A DNA stretch of 64,000 bases from Rhizobium deserti (GCF_004358025.1 NZ_SMTL01000002.1:62001-126000); one strand, 5' to 3'. Numbered from the stretch's first letter, positions 44,370 through 60,708 are shown. Translations and numbers: made by a program. Notes: generated by a model not told the origin, from the letters alone.

Positions 44370-45040
44370 AATCCGCCGTCGTTCAGCTTCCCGGCCTCAA
44401 TCGCGACCGCGACATGATCGCCGCCCTCACCAAGATTTCCGGCAAGGCGCCGATCACCATCTGGCAGACTGAGACCGCCATTCCCGATGATGTCGATCTG
44501 ATTGTCATTCCCGGCGGCTTTTCCTATGGCGACTACCTGCGCTGCGGAGCGATTGCCGCGCGGATGCCTGTCCTGCAGGCGATCAAGGAAAAGGCTGAAA
44601 AAGGCGTCAAGGTGCTCGGCGTCTGCAACGGCTTCCAGATCCTCGTCGAAGCGGGAATGCTGCCTGGCGTCCTGATGCGCAACACATCCCTGCGCTTTGT
44701 CTGCAAGGACGTGAAGCTCGAGGTCATCAACGCCGACACGGATTTTACGCGCGCCTATGCCAAGGGCCAGATCATCCGCTGCCCGGTCGCCCATCACGAC
44801 GGCAATTATTTTGTAGACGAAGAAACGCTTGCAGGTATGGAAGACCGGGGTGAAATCATCTTCCGCTATGCGGAAGGAACCAACCCCAACGGCTCCCTGA
44901 GCGATATTGCCGGCGTGATCAACAGCCGGGGCAATGTGCTGGGCATGATGCCACATCCCGAAAACCTCATCGAGGCTGCGCATGGCGGCAATGATGGCCG
45001 GGGCATTTTCGCCTCCGCCCTCGAAGTCATCGCCGCGTGA
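44366..45040 (+). CDS. purQ: FGAM synthase glutaminase subunit PurQ
   Basis: This 224-aa class I glutamine amidotransferase supplies ammonia to PurL. The catalytic cysteine is in [15 protein letters not shown], the His-Glu pair is in [15 protein letters not shown], and the oxyanion strand is [16 protein letters not shown]. The start overlaps the coiled-coil gene by four bases. Confidence 0.97.
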   Translation: MKSAVVQLPGLNRDRDMIAALTKISGKAPITIWQTETAIPDDVDLIVIPGGFSYGDYLRCGAIAARMPVLQAIKEKAEKGVKVLGVCNGFQILVEAGMLPGVLMRNTSLRFVCKDVKLEVINADTDFTRAYAKGQIIRCPVAHHDGNYFVDEETLAGMEDRGEIIFRYAEGTNPNGSLSDIAGVINSRGNVLGMMPHPENLIEAAHGGNDGRGIFASALEVIAA

Positions 45041-45090
45041 TTGCCGCAAGCCATCGCGCTCCTCAAAAAGATCATTCTGGACACAAGCAC

Positions 45091-45486
45091 ATGCCGACTT
45101 CTCGTGGACTTTCGCCTTTCCTCCCGTTCTTGGCTGTTGGACTGGCACTGTCCTCTTGCCAGTCCAAGCCGGTCGCTGTGCGCGCCAATCCGTCGGCGCT
45201 GGACGTGATGGAAAAGGTTGCCGTTTCGGCCAACCGCTGCTGGTTCAAGTCGGGCGATCCCGCCTTCAAATCCTATAGCTTTGCACCGGAACTGACGTCC
45301 TTCTCCGATCGCCCGCGTATCCTGCTGACCCGCAAGGGTTCGGCTGATATTCGTCCACTGCTCGTGGTCCAGGCGGAAGGGCGCCCTGCCCGTCTCAGTG
45401 CCTTCGGGCCGCTGATGAACGAGCCGATCGCCGGGCGGATCAATACGGATGTCAACAAGTGGTCGTCCGGCAGCACAGGCTGCTAA
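45091..45486 (+). CDS. Small lipoprotein between purQ and purL
   Basis: This 131-aa protein has a signal peptide ending in the lipobox LSSC (FLAVGLALSSCQSKPV), so it should be lipidated at that cysteine (about residue 23) and sit in the envelope. The mature part has two further cysteines (ANRCWFK and the C-terminal TGC), which may form a disulfide. No domain was recognised. The SD before ATG 45091 is weak. Its location between purQ and purL is conserved in layout with rhizobia as I recall, but no functional link to purines is evident. Confidence 0.75.
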   Translation: MPTSRGLSPFLPFLAVGLALSSCQSKPVAVRANPSALDVMEKVAVSANRCWFKSGDPAFKSYSFAPELTSFSDRPRILLTRKGSADIRPLLVVQAEGRPARLSAFGPLMNEPIAGRINTDVNKWSSGSTGC

Positions 45487-45666
45487 CCCGCACCGCGCCG
45501 CCTCATATCTATGCCTTGGCTCAACACGATTAGCGCCTCCGCTTCCCGTCGCGGAACACCGTCAGATCAAGGCCGAGCCTGCGTGCAGAGCAGCATTTTC
45601 CTGTCGCGCGGGCGCACCACATAGGCTAAACAGCGGCAATTCAGGCTCGCTATCCCAGAGAAGATC

Positions 45667-47874
<2,208 letters not shown>

Positions 47875-47995
47875 GGCTAGCCGATTTCCTGTCGGTTTGC
47901 GCCGCGGCTGCCTTTGACCCGGGTAGCAGTTTAAGGCAGTCTATGCGGCAATCGACGCTGTGCCGAGCGCGTGGCGAATCAAAAGGAATTGCATA

Positions 47996-48232
47996 ATGCC
48001 GATGAAACCTGGCGACATCGAAGACATGATCAAGACCGGCATTCCGGGTGCCAAAGTCACCATTCGAGATCTCGCCGGCGATGGCGATCACTATGCCGCC
48101 GAAGTCGTGGCCGAGGCATTTCGCGGCAAGAGCCGTGTCCAGCAGCATCAGATGGTCTATGAAGCCTTGAAAGGCAATATGGGCGGCGTGCTGCATGCAC
48201 TGGCTCTGCAAACTTCTGCTCCGACCGACTAA
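47996..48232 (+). CDS. BolA/IbaG family protein
   Basis: This 78-aa BolA-family protein has the KH-like fold with GDHYAAEVVAEAFRGKSRVQ and the conserved histidine in RVQQHQMVYEAL. BolA proteins pair with monothiol glutaredoxins to handle [2Fe-2S] clusters; a grxD gene follows 161 bases later, supporting that role. AAGGAA lies before ATG 47996. Confidence 0.93.
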   Translation: MPMKPGDIEDMIKTGIPGAKVTIRDLAGDGDHYAAEVVAEAFRGKSRVQQHQMVYEALKGNMGGVLHALALQTSAPTD

Positions 48233-48393
48233 TCCGCCGCTCGCAGGGCAGCAGATCCGGCATCTAGCCGCGCTCTGCAATGTCGCCGAACGAGCTTTGC
48301 CGTTATTGCGCTGGAATTCTTCAAGTGAGGTTGCTATTTAAGCGATTGACGCAGCGCAGCGGTCCTTGAAACCGCATGTGAAAGGATAGAGAC

Positions 48394-48729
48394 ATGAGCG
48401 GCATCCACGATTTGATCGACAATGAAGTCAAGAACAATGACGTTGTCCTCTTCATGAAAGGCACACCGCAGTTTCCGCAGTGTGGCTTTTCCGGCCAGGT
48501 TGCGCAGATTCTCGACTATCTCGGCCTGGACTATAAGGGCGTAAACGTGCTTGCCGACGCGGAAATCCGCCAGGGCATCAAGGACTATTCGAACTGGCCG
48601 ACGATTCCGCAGCTTTATGTCAAAGGCGAGTTCGTCGGCGGCTGTGATATCGTGCGGGAAATGTTCCAGTCGGGTGAACTGCAGTCGCATCTGCAGGAGC
48701 AGGGCATTACCGTCCGCGGGGCCGCATAA
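48394..48729 (+). CDS. grxD: Monothiol glutaredoxin GrxD (Grx4 family)
   Basis: This 111-aa monothiol glutaredoxin has the active-site motif CGFS in [10 protein letters not shown], preceded by [10 protein letters not shown], with glutathione-binding residues in [20 protein letters not shown]. With BolA it carries [2Fe-2S] clusters and links to the Suf system encoded elsewhere in the window. ATG 48394 has AAAGGATAG upstream. A hairpin terminator follows. Confidence 0.96.
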   Translation: MSGIHDLIDNEVKNNDVVLFMKGTPQFPQCGFSGQVAQILDYLGLDYKGVNVLADAEIRQGIKDYSNWPTIPQLYVKGEFVGGCDIVREMFQSGELQSHLQEQGITVRGAA

Positions 48730-48764
48730 GCAAACGGCCCTGTAGGACAGTTTTACGAATTTCC

Positions 48765-48790
48765 AAGGCGCCGCACCCACGGCGCCTTTC
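48765..48790 (+). terminator. Terminator hairpin after grxD
   Basis: AAGGCGCCG pairs perfectly with CGGCGCCTT around CACCCA, followed by TCACATTCTT. The stem is strong and the T-run weak. It separates grxD from the MFS gene. Confidence 0.7.
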
Positions 48791-48811
48791 ACATTCTTAT
48801 AGGAAATTGCT

Positions 48812-50059
48812 GTGACAAATCCTTCACAATTGGCTGCAGGCCGGCTTCATGGCATGGGCAAGACCGAGTTCATCGCCATGATGGCGGCGCTGATGGCGCT
48901 GAACGCTCTGGCGATCGATATCATGCTTCCCGGCCTGCAGCAGATCGGTGCGTCGCTTGGCGTCGAGAATGAGAATCACCGCCAGTATGTCGTCTCCGCT
49001 TATCTCTTCGGCTTCGGAATTGCGCAGCTGTTTTATGGTCCTATTTCCGATCGCTTTGGCCGGCGCAGGCCGCTTCTGATCGGCCTCACCATCTATATCC
49101 TGTCGGCGGTTGCCGTCGTCTTCGTTCCTTCTTTTGCCGGTCTCTTGATACTCAGGTTCATTCAAGGTGTCGGCTCCGCCGCCACCCGCGTCATTGCCAT
49201 CTCGGTCGTCCGCGACGTCTTCGGCGGCCGCGCCATGGCCGAAGTCATGTCGCTGATCATGATGGTCTTCATGGTCGTGCCCGTCATCGCGCCGGGCACC
49301 GGGCAGGTCGTGATGTTCTTCGGCAATTGGCATCTGATCTTCGTCTTCATTGCCGTCGTCGCCATTGTCGTTACGGCCTGGGTGTCACGACGCCTGCCGG
49401 AAACGCTCGATCCTGCCGATGCCCGCCCCTTCACTGCATCCTCGATCATCGGTGGCTTCATCATCGTCCTGACCAACCGCGTCGCCCTCTGCTACACGAT
49501 TGCCAGCACGTTCATCTTCGGGGCACTGTTCGGCTTCATCAATTCCGCCCAGCAGGTCTATGTGGGGATCTATGAACTCGGCGTCTGGTTTTCGCTCGCC
49601 TTCGCCGCGGTTGCTTTGTTCATGTCCATCTCCGCCTTCCTGAATTCGCGCTGGGTCGGCAGACTTGGCATGCGACGCCTGTCGCATACCGCTTTGCTCG
49701 GATTTGTGGCGGTAACCTTCGTCTGGCTGGCAGTCCAGCTTCTTTCGGCGACGCCTATGCCTTTCCCGCTCTTCCTCGCCTTCTTTGCGCTGGCCATGTT
49801 CCAGTTCGGTCTGATCGCGTCGAACTTCAATTCGCTTGCCATGGAGCCGCTCGGGCATGTTGCGGGGACTGCCTCCTCCGTTCTCGGCTTCATGGGCACG
49901 GTGGGCGGTGCATTGATCGGTGCGATGATTGGGCAGGCTTATGACGGAACTGCAACGCCGATGGTGGCCGGCTTCTTTGCTGTCTCGGTCATCGGCCTGG
50001 TATTCGTGCTGATCGGCGAAAAAGGAAAGCTGTTCCAGCCGCACAATCCAAGGCCATAG
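48812..50059 (+). CDS. MFS multidrug transporter (Bcr/CflA family)
   Basis: This 415-aa protein has about 12 membrane helices. The motif-A loop YGPISDRFGRRRPLL follows helix 2, and the Bcr/CflA start MMAALMALNALAIDIMLPGL is clear. Such proteins export drugs or small metabolites by proton antiport. The start is GTG 48812 with AGGAAA about six bases ahead. It is convergent with the phosphatase gene at 50129. Confidence 0.93.
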   Translation: MTNPSQLAAGRLHGMGKTEFIAMMAALMALNALAIDIMLPGLQQIGASLGVENENHRQYVVSAYLFGFGIAQLFYGPISDRFGRRRPLLIGLTIYILSAVAVVFVPSFAGLLILRFIQGVGSAATRVIAISVVRDVFGGRAMAEVMSLIMMVFMVVPVIAPGTGQVVMFFGNWHLIFVFIAVVAIVVTAWVSRRLPETLDPADARPFTASSIIGGFIIVLTNRVALCYTIASTFIFGALFGFINSAQQVYVGIYELGVWFSLAFAAVALFMSISAFLNSRWVGRLGMRRLSHTALLGFVAVTFVWLAVQLLSATPMPFPLFLAFFALAMFQFGLIASNFNSLAMEPLGHVAGTASSVLGFMGTVGGALIGAMIGQAYDGTATPMVAGFFAVSVIGLVFVLIGEKGKLFQPHNPRP

Positions 50060-50111
50060 GCCCGACTGGAGAGCGGGGGCTGGTCTGCCGTTTCCGCGTC
50101 CTCCTCCTTAT

Positions 50112-50127
50112 CCGGAAGTCATTCCGG
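50112..50127. terminator. Short hairpin between convergent genes
   Basis: CCGGAA pairs with TTCCGG around GTCA, between the convergent stops at 50059 and 50129. It has no T-run and is only a weak candidate. Confidence 0.35.
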
Positions 50128-50128
50128 T

Positions 50129-50956
50129 TCAGATGGCGCCGATAATCTCGCGGCGCAGTAACTGCCAGCTGTCCTTATCGGTCGCGATCAAAAGGCCGCC
50201 GTCGACATGCAACGGCCGGTAGGACGAACCGTCGAACCTCGCCACATAGCCGCCCGCCTCGGCGGCGATAAGGCTGCCGGCCAGGTGATCCCAGGGCATC
50301 AGCTTGTTGTAGAGCACGAAGTCGACATGACCGCCGGCAAAGGTACGATATTCGTGGGCTGCGCAACGGTAGTTGGCAAAGAAGCGGACCTTGGCGAGAT
50401 TGCTCAGGAGCTGCTCTCGGTCCTTGCCGAGGAAGTAGCCCGGTGAGGCCATGCCCACCATGGCATCCAGCGGTCGCGAATCGGCGACGGCCAGGCGAAT
50501 GGCCTCGCCATCGGCACGCCTCAGAAATGCTCCGGCGCCCTTTTCTGCCAGGACCCAGTCGTCGCCCATCGGATCATAGATGATTCCAGCCACCGTTTCG
50601 CCCTTCCAGACCACGGACGCCATGACCCCGAAGGCTGGAATGCCGGATGCGAAATTAAACGTGCCGTCCACCGGATCGACAACCACCGCCAGTTCCGCAT
50701 CAGCCAGCGTGCCCAGCAGCGCCGGATCGGCGGCCACGGATTCCTCGCCGATGAAAACGGCATCCGGCGCCCATTCCCGCAGCTCACGCCGGATCATCCG
50801 CTCCGCCTCGACATCCGCCTCCGTCACGAGGTCGGTCGGCTCGCTCTTTGCCCGGATGTCGCCGCTTCCAAGCCTGCGAAAGCGGGGCAGAATTTCGGAT
50901 TTCGCAGCCAGCCGCAGAAGCTCCGCCAGCCGCGTGATGTCGAGAGGTGAAGGCAT
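50129..50956 (-). CDS. Inositol monophosphatase family protein
   Basis: This 275-aa Mg-dependent phosphatase of the IMPase superfamily has metal ligands in FIGEES and VVDPVDGTFNFASG, and the C-terminal motif PWDHLAGSLIAAEAGGYV. Candidates are inositol-1-phosphate, histidinol-phosphate or 3'(2'),5'-bisphosphate as substrate; sequence does not decide. GGAGGAG seven bases before ATG 50956 fixes the start, while the frame runs on upstream into ttcA DNA. Confidence 0.92.
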   Translation of the reverse strand: MPSPLDITRLAELLRLAAKSEILPRFRRLGSGDIRAKSEPTDLVTEADVEAERMIRRELREWAPDAVFIGEESVAADPALLGTLADAELAVVVDPVDGTFNFASGIPAFGVMASVVWKGETVAGIIYDPMGDDWVLAEKGAGAFLRRADGEAIRLAVADSRPLDAMVGMASPGYFLGKDREQLLSNLAKVRFFANYRCAAHEYRTFAGGHVDFVLYNKLMPWDHLAGSLIAAEAGGYVARFDGSSYRPLHVDGGLLIATDKDSWQLLRREIIGAI

Positions 50957-50979
50957 GTCGGATCTCCTCCAGAGATGTG

Positions 50980-51846
50980 TCAGCCGCTTTGTTTGGCCTG
51001 CAGCCCAGCAAAGTCGAAGAGCTGCGGATCGAGAAGATGGGATGGATTGACATGGGCGAGCGCCCGCAGCATCGTATCCTTGCGCCCTGGCATGCGCGTC
51101 TCGATATCGGCCAGCATTGCCTTCATGACATTGCGTTGCAGGCCATCCTGCGAGCCGCAGAGATCGCAAGGAATGATAGGAAACTGCATCGCGGCTGCAA
51201 ATTTCGCCAGATCGTCTTCGGCACAATAGGCGAGCGGCCGCAGCAACATGAGGTCACCCTCATCGTTCAGAAGCTTTGCAGGCATGCCCGCTAATCGGCC
51301 GCCGTGGAAGAAATTCATGAAGAAGGTTTCAAGAATGTCTTCGCGGTGATGGCCGAGCACCAGCGCGTCGCAGCCCTCTTCGCGGGCGATCCGGTATAGG
51401 TTGCCGCGCCGCAGCCTCGAACAGAGCGAGCAATAGGTCGCACCTGCAGCCGTCTTTTCCTTCACAATCGAATAGGTATCCCGGTATTCGATCCGGTGCT
51501 TGACGCCGATGGACGTCAGAAAGTCCGGCAGAACGTGCTTGGGAAAATTCGGCTGGCCCTGATCCAGATTGCAGGCGATCAGCTCGACCGGCAGAAGGCC
51601 GCGCCATTGAAGATCGAGCAGAACGGCCAGAAGCGAATAGGAGTCCTTGCCGCCTGAAACGCCCACGAGCCAGCGCTTCTGGTCCTTCAGCATGCCGAAG
51701 TCCTGAAATGCCTGCCGGACCTGGCGAAGCAAACGCTTGCGCAGCTTGTTGAAAGACACGGAGTCAGGGGCATTCCGAAATAGCGCCGGGACGAGGCCGT
51801 CTGCGACCTCGTCCAGCTCGTCATCAATCTTGACGGTCACACCCAT
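50980..51846 (-). CDS. ttcA: tRNA 2-thiocytidine synthetase TtcA
   Basis: This 288-aa enzyme thiolates C32 of certain tRNAs with an [4Fe-4S] cluster. The PP-loop is [13 protein letters not shown], and the cluster cysteines are in [12 protein letters not shown], with [13 protein letters not shown] further on. It precedes the phosphatase gene by 24 bases on the same strand. It is a client of the Suf system encoded in this window. Confidence 0.94.
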   Translation of the reverse strand: MGVTVKIDDELDEVADGLVPALFRNAPDSVSFNKLRKRLLRQVRQAFQDFGMLKDQKRWLVGVSGGKDSYSLLAVLLDLQWRGLLPVELIACNLDQGQPNFPKHVLPDFLTSIGVKHRIEYRDTYSIVKEKTAAGATYCSLCSRLRRGNLYRIAREEGCDALVLGHHREDILETFFMNFFHGGRLAGMPAKLLNDEGDLMLLRPLAYCAEDDLAKFAAAMQFPIIPCDLCGSQDGLQRNVMKAMLADIETRMPGRKDTMLRALAHVNPSHLLDPQLFDFAGLQAKQSG

Positions 51847-51895
51847 TCGTCACCCTTTGCACCAGAAGCCGGCCTGACCCGCTTCTGGTATGTGA

Positions 51896-54559
<2,664 letters not shown>

Positions 54560-54742
54560 GCTAGGCCCCTGTCACTGCCGGATGCAGTCCACCATTCAAA
54601 ATCCCAAGGCTTGTATCTTCCACACCGAAGACTGTCCAGCCGCCCATCCTCCCAACACAATGAGAAACCGGCCGCGCATCTTTCGATGGCGACCGGTACG
54701 AAGTAAGCGGCCGGAGCGAACTCCGAGATGCGGCGGCGCCGC

Positions 54743-55831
<1,089 letters not shown>

Positions 55832-55959
55832 GTGGATCCACCTTTAGGTTATTGCCGCCGCGCAAGCAATGAAGCAGCCGTTAAAGGCTGTGTACATGGT
55901 TTGTTCTCATATTGCAAGAGGCGGGCAAACCTCTGATTCAAAATAATCATTCCACACAC

Positions 55960-55974
55960 GTTCGCTGAACGTTC
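55960..55974 (-). promoter_or_regulatory. LexA (SOS) box upstream of recA
   Basis: GTTCGCTGAACGTTC is an exact GTTC-N7-GTTC, the alphaproteobacterial LexA box (reads GAAC-N7-GAAC on the recA strand). It is placed to repress recA until DNA damage. Confidence 0.85.
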
Positions 55975-56057
55975 TCACGCTCTGCCGCTGTGGAAACCTC
56001 ATGAAGAACAATGTCCGTTCGCCGCTTCCGATACCGGGAGCGGCGCAGGCTGCCTTG

Positions 56058-58682
56058 CTATTCCGAATCAAGCATCTCGCGCACTGCGACCGCCAGCTGT
56101 TTCAGCGAAAACGGCTTGGGCAGGAAGCCGAACTTTGCGTCTGCCGGTAGATTGCGCGCAAAGGCATCTTCCGCATAACCGGACACGAAGATGAACTTGA
56201 GGTCTGGATAGGTCTTGCGCAGCTCCGTCAGGAGTGTCGGCCCGTCCATTTCCGGCATGACGACGTCGGACACGACGATGTCCACCGCTCCGTCGAGCTC
56301 TTCCATGATTTCCAGTGCTTCCGTGCCGGAACCGGCCTCGTGGACAGTATAGCCGCGGGTTTCCAGCATCCGCTTGCCGCCGCGGCGCACCGCCTCCTCG
56401 TCCTCGACGAGCAGCACGACGGCGGAATTGCCTGTCAGGTCCAGATCGTCCGACGGCGGTGCAGAAACGATCCGCGCCGGGGCCGGCTGCTGGGCAACGC
56501 CTGAGCCCGTCTGGCCTGCGGCGTCCGAACCGGCGGCAGGCTGTTCAACGATATGGCGCGGCAGGAAGATGCGGAAGCTCGTGCCGCGACCGACTTCCGA
56601 TTCCGGATAGATGTAACCGCCGGATTGTTTGACGATGCCATAGACCATGGAAAGGCCAAGCCCCGTCCCCTTGCCCACTTCCTTTGTGGTGAAGAAGGGT
56701 TCGAAGATCTTGTCCATGATATCGGGCGCTATGCCGGTGCCGCTATCGGCGACTTCGACCATGACCAGCTCTTCCGCCGGCAGGTCCGCCTGATGGAAGC
56801 CTGCCGCCTCTTCGGCGGTCACATTGCGCGTCTTGATCAGGATGGTACCGCCTTGCGGCATCGCATCGCGGGCGTTGACGCAGAGGTTGATCAGCACCTG
56901 TTCGAACTGCGAAAGGTCAGTCCGGACCGCCCAAAGGTCGCGGCCGTAATCCACTTCGAGCTTCACATTCGTGCCGGAGATGAGCCGCTCGACCAGCATG
57001 CGCAGATCGCCGACGACGTCCGTCAGGTTCAGCACTGCCGGCCGCATGGTCTGCTTGCGCGAGAAAGCCAGCAGCTGGCGCACTAGGACGGCGGCACGGT
57101 TGGCATTGCGCTTGATCTCCATGAGATCGGCAAAGCTCGCATCCGAAGGTCGGGCCTGCAGAAGCAGGTGATCGGATGACAGGAGAATGGCGGTCAGCAC
57201 ATTGTTGAAATCATGCGCAATACCGCCGGCGAGCGTGCCGACGGCATTGAGCTTCTGGGTCTGCGCCATCTGCGTTTCGAGCGCTTTCTGTTCCGTCGTC
57301 TCCACAGCGTAGATGATCGCTGCTTCCTCGGGCGCTTCATCACTCTCGTCGATGACCGCATTGACATAAAAGCGCACATAGCGGTTTTCGTCGCCCGGGT
57401 GGCGGGAATCGATCGGCGGAATATCGCCCTGGCGATCCTTGGCAGCGGCCAGAGCCTGCATCAACTGCGGACGGGTGGCTTCGTTGGCGATCTTTTCCAG
57501 TTCTGCGCCCGCCTCGACATCGTCGCGCGATACGACACCCGCAAACAGTTTCAGGAAAGGCGCGTTGATGCGCAGGATCTTGCCATTGCCGTCCACGGAA
57601 GCAATCGCCATGGGCGTATTGTTGAAGAAGCGCGTAAACCGCATGGCAGAAGCAGACTGGTCGCCTTCGCCGCCCCTCGGGCGGGTGAGAACGACGCTGC
57701 GGCTTTCGCCGGGCGCCCCGTCGCGCATGGAACTGACGCTGTGGACCAGCCGCACGGGAAGGCTCTGGCCATTGGCGCGGCGCAGGTCGAGGTCCAGGGT
57801 CTCGGTGCGCTTAAGCCCCGGTGCCGGCTGCACCGACTGGATCAGAGCCATCCCCTCGCCTGCCACGAGATCCGCGATCGACAGCGAGCGCGGCACGAAT
57901 TTCGTAAGATCCAGACCGAGCCATTCCGCAAGGGTCGCATTGATATAGAAAAGCTCGCCCTTCTTGCCGGCCGAAAAGAAGCCGACCGGCGCGTGGTCGA
58001 GATAGTCGATCGCGTTCTGCAACTCGCGGAAGAACCGTTCCTGATCGTCCCGCTCGGAGGTGATCTCGGTGATCTGCCAGATATCCAGCTGCCGGCTGCG
58101 GTTCTTGCCGTCCGCCGGCGCCAGCAGCCCCGCCTTCAGGCGATACCAATGGGCACCGGCACCGTTGCCCGTCGCCCGTCCGAGCGGCTGCAGCAGGCGA
58201 AATTCTTCATGGCCCTCGCGCCCTTCCCGCAGCGCCGTTGTCAGTCGGTAAAGCGCTTCGGTGGATTCCCGCGTCCTCGACAGCAGCGTTTCGACCGACT
58301 GGACATTGTTTGGCCGGTTCGCGCCCGTCATGCGTCCATAGGCTGCATTGGCGTAAACGATGCGCCCCTTCGCATCGGTGATCAATATGCCGTCTGGGTG
58401 ATTAGCGAGGAAGTCACGTGCCAGACCGTCGGAGCGCGATTGCGGCATGACCTCGACGAGGCCGATCAGCGAGGACACAAGAAAGAAGATCCCGACCATC
58501 GCCAATATGCCGAGCAGCCCGAGCACGACCTGGTTGTCGAGCGCGTTTTGAAAAACCACGAAGGCAGCGGCGACACCGATCAGGACCAGCGCCAGAAGCA
58601 CAATCCGCAGCGCGGTTCGACCACGTGTTCCGCGATCCACCAATGGCGTCTCGTAGTTGCCGCCCTGCTGCAACTTCGTCAT
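56058..58682 (-). CDS. cckA: Cell-cycle hybrid histidine kinase CckA
   Basis: This 874-aa hybrid kinase feeds phosphate through ChpT to CtrA and CpdR in the alphaproteobacterial cell cycle. It has two membrane helices (about 24-48 and 53-76), two or more PAS domains, a dimerisation box [13 protein letters not shown] with the phospho-histidine near residue 490, an ATPase domain ([19 protein letters not shown]) and a C-terminal receiver with Asp near 806 ([12 protein letters not shown]). ATG 58682 has GAGGG five to six bases ahead; upstream in-frame ATGs are possible. It is divergent from the FliO-like gene. Confidence 0.96.
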   Translation of the reverse strand: MTKLQQGGNYETPLVDRGTRGRTALRIVLLALVLIGVAAAFVVFQNALDNQVVLGLLGILAMVGIFFLVSSLIGLVEVMPQSRSDGLARDFLANHPDGILITDAKGRIVYANAAYGRMTGANRPNNVQSVETLLSRTRESTEALYRLTTALREGREGHEEFRLLQPLGRATGNGAGAHWYRLKAGLLAPADGKNRSRQLDIWQITEITSERDDQERFFRELQNAIDYLDHAPVGFFSAGKKGELFYINATLAEWLGLDLTKFVPRSLSIADLVAGEGMALIQSVQPAPGLKRTETLDLDLRRANGQSLPVRLVHSVSSMRDGAPGESRSVVLTRPRGGEGDQSASAMRFTRFFNNTPMAIASVDGNGKILRINAPFLKLFAGVVSRDDVEAGAELEKIANEATRPQLMQALAAAKDRQGDIPPIDSRHPGDENRYVRFYVNAVIDESDEAPEEAAIIYAVETTEQKALETQMAQTQKLNAVGTLAGGIAHDFNNVLTAILLSSDHLLLQARPSDASFADLMEIKRNANRAAVLVRQLLAFSRKQTMRPAVLNLTDVVGDLRMLVERLISGTNVKLEVDYGRDLWAVRTDLSQFEQVLINLCVNARDAMPQGGTILIKTRNVTAEEAAGFHQADLPAEELVMVEVADSGTGIAPDIMDKIFEPFFTTKEVGKGTGLGLSMVYGIVKQSGGYIYPESEVGRGTSFRIFLPRHIVEQPAAGSDAAGQTGSGVAQQPAPARIVSAPPSDDLDLTGNSAVVLLVEDEEAVRRGGKRMLETRGYTVHEAGSGTEALEIMEELDGAVDIVVSDVVMPEMDGPTLLTELRKTYPDLKFIFVSGYAEDAFARNLPADAKFGFLPKPFSLKQLAVAVREMLDSE

Positions 58683-58936
58683 CAATCCCTCACATATCGG
58701 CCTGGCGACACGAGCCGTGACCATGAACTCAGGCGGATAAGTTCCCGCGATTCCTCTCTTAGCAAGTTGCGCGCAAAGCAAAAAGCTCCATGGCGGCATA
58801 AAAGCCGGGACAGTCGTGCCTAATGACCTATCTTACGCGCTATACCGTCGTCAGCCTGGGACAGAGACTGGCGGCGACTTGCGTCGGCTTTGAAAAAGTC
58901 GTTTTTTTACCAAGGTTGTGAAAAGGAGTGCCAGGG

Positions 58937-59971
58937 ATGATCGAAGAAGTGATGAGCGCCTATGGCGGCCGGCTGGTGGTTGCCATCCTCGGCGTCGGCA
59001 TCGGCCTTGTCTGCCTGATCGGGATCCTCTGGATTATGAGAGGGCGAAGCGGCCCGTCCCCCTTCGTGCGCGGCGGTCGCAACCGGCAGCCCCGCCTTCA
59101 GGTTCTGGACGCAGCCGCAGTCGATGCACGCAGGCGCCTCGTGCTTGTTCGCCGCGATGATGTCGAACACCTGATCATGATCGGTGGCCCGACCGACATC
59201 GTCATCGAGAGCGGCATATCCGGCCAGGCTTCCACTCGTGCGGCTTTGGAAGCACCAAGCGCCGCTCCAGCCGCGCAGGTTTCGGAGACGAGGGGGCAAC
59301 CGCTGCCGCGTACGGCAATCACCAGTGCGGAAAACCGGGCGCAGAATTCCAGAGACATCGTTACGCGCGAACCCCAGCGGTCTGTTGCGGCGACGCCAGC
59401 GGCTCCGCAGCGATCGGAGCCTGTTGCCGGGCGTTCTGCAGCAATTGCTGGGCCGATGCCCGTTGCGACCCAGGCGGAAATTGCGCCGGCTCCCCAAGCC
59501 ACGATGCCCGCACGCGAACAGAAAACCGAGACCCGATCGCCAGCGCCCGGTCCTGCGCTAGCGGCAGCAATACCTGCAGCGCGATCGGCCGCGTTACCCT
59601 TAGCGGCAGCATCCCTGGCGGTCGATGAAGCAGCGAACGCGCTTGACGCCGCTCGCTCGCGCGTGTTCGTGGAACGCCCGGAGCCGGAGCCGCCCTTGAT
59701 CGTACCCATCAATGCTGCGACGGTTCCCGCATCCCTGCAGCCGGCAGCGGAAAAGCCGAAAATGCTCGGCAGCGACTTCGAGAAGATCCTTGAAGAGGAA
59801 ATGGCAAGCAATCTTGCCGCACGCGAAGCGACCACCATCCCGCAGCCCAACCGCCAGACGCCTCCGCGTGACCCAGCGATTTCGCCGGTAACCGGTGCGA
59901 CAGCTGATCCGTCGCTGCAGGACGAGGTAGCGCGTATCTTTGGCGAAATGTCAGCGACGCGTGACAAGTAG
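58937..59971 (+). CDS. FliO-like membrane protein with long disordered tail
   Basis: This is a 344-aa protein. The N-terminal 85 residues match FliO-type proteins: one membrane helix (LVVAILGVGIGLVCLIGILW) and the small domain RRLVLVRRDDVEHLIMIGGP followed by TDIVIE. The remaining 260 residues are Ala/Pro/Arg-rich and predicted disordered, ending in a short helix (SLQDEVARIFGEMSATRDK). FliO assists assembly of the flagellar export gate, but this gene is far from any flagellar cluster, so its role is uncertain. AAGGAG lies nine bases before ATG 58937. It ends at a strong terminator. Confidence 0.8.
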   Translation: MIEEVMSAYGGRLVVAILGVGIGLVCLIGILWIMRGRSGPSPFVRGGRNRQPRLQVLDAAAVDARRRLVLVRRDDVEHLIMIGGPTDIVIESGISGQASTRAALEAPSAAPAAQVSETRGQPLPRTAITSAENRAQNSRDIVTREPQRSVAATPAAPQRSEPVAGRSAAIAGPMPVATQAEIAPAPQATMPAREQKTETRSPAPGPALAAAIPAARSAALPLAAASLAVDEAANALDAARSRVFVERPEPEPPLIVPINAATVPASLQPAAEKPKMLGSDFEKILEEEMASNLAAREATTIPQPNRQTPPRDPAISPVTGATADPSLQDEVARIFGEMSATRDK

Positions 59972-59994
59972 AATGCCTGAAACAACCAACCAAC

Positions 59995-60023
59995 AAAAAG
60001 GCACGGAAACCCGTGCCTTTTTT
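59995..60023. terminator. Rho-independent terminator, bidirectional
   Basis: AAAAAGGCACGG pairs with CCGTGCCTTTTT around AAAC, with a long T-run on the plus strand and A-run on the left. It serves the FliO-like gene and the convergent dksA. Confidence 0.93.
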
Positions 60024-60048
60024 ATTGTCCTGCATTTGAAGCCAGGTT

Positions 60049-60468
60049 CTATTCGTCCCGGTACACCTTTTCGCGCCGCTCGTGGCGTTCCTGGGCTTCG
60101 ATCGACAGGGTTGCGATCGGACGCGCGTCAAGCCGCTTTAGGCCGATCGGCTCACCCGTCTCCTCGCAGTAACCATAGGTACCCTCTTCAATACGCTGAA
60201 GCGCCGAGTCGATCTTGGAGATCAGCTTGCGCTGGCGATCGCGAGCGCGAAGCTCGATGGCACGGTCGGTTTCGGAAGAGGCGCGATCGGCAAGATCGGG
60301 ATGGTTTGCGCTTTCTTCTGCCAGATGCCCCAGCGTCTCACGCGCTTCGCGAAGGATATCGTTCCTCCAGGCAATCAGCTTTGCCCGGAAATATGCCTTC
60401 TGGTTGGCATTCATGAACTCATCGTCTTCCGAGAGCACATAGTTGCTAAGATCGATCTTCTCACTCAA
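60049..60468 (-). CDS. dksA: RNA polymerase-binding transcription factor DksA
   Basis: This 139-aa DksA works with ppGpp at RNA polymerase's secondary channel. The coiled-coil region carries the acidic tip, followed by YGYCEETGEPIGLKRL, where only one of the four zinc cysteines of enteric DksA remains; single-cysteine forms are known in alphaproteobacteria. The start is TTG 60468: it gives the family N-terminus SEKIDLSNYVLSEDDEFMN and has CAGGAG seven bases ahead. An ATG at 60489 would lie upstream of that SD. Confidence 0.93.
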   Translation of the reverse strand: MSEKIDLSNYVLSEDDEFMNANQKAYFRAKLIAWRNDILREARETLGHLAEESANHPDLADRASSETDRAIELRARDRQRKLISKIDSALQRIEEGTYGYCEETGEPIGLKRLDARPIATLSIEAQERHERREKVYRDE

Positions 60469-60708
60469 CGCGTTTCTCCTGAAGAACATCTCGTGCGGCG
60501 CTCTATATCCTATTCAGCTGTACCGATTCAAGTCTTGCGCCTGCCGTCAAGGCGTTTTTAAAACTGACATGAAAATCAGCTAAAGGCCTATTTTTCAGCT
60601 CTTCTCAGCGCCCGAATAAGTCCATGGGATGGCCGGACTTCTGCGTTCCAAATGCCCGGATAAAGCTAAGCCCTGTTGACGACCTTAGCCACGAAGGATT
60701 AGGCAGGC

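Noticed and set aside
57213..58823. Plus-strand open frame of 536 codons over cckA
   Set aside because: Antisense to CckA, with no motif and no SD.
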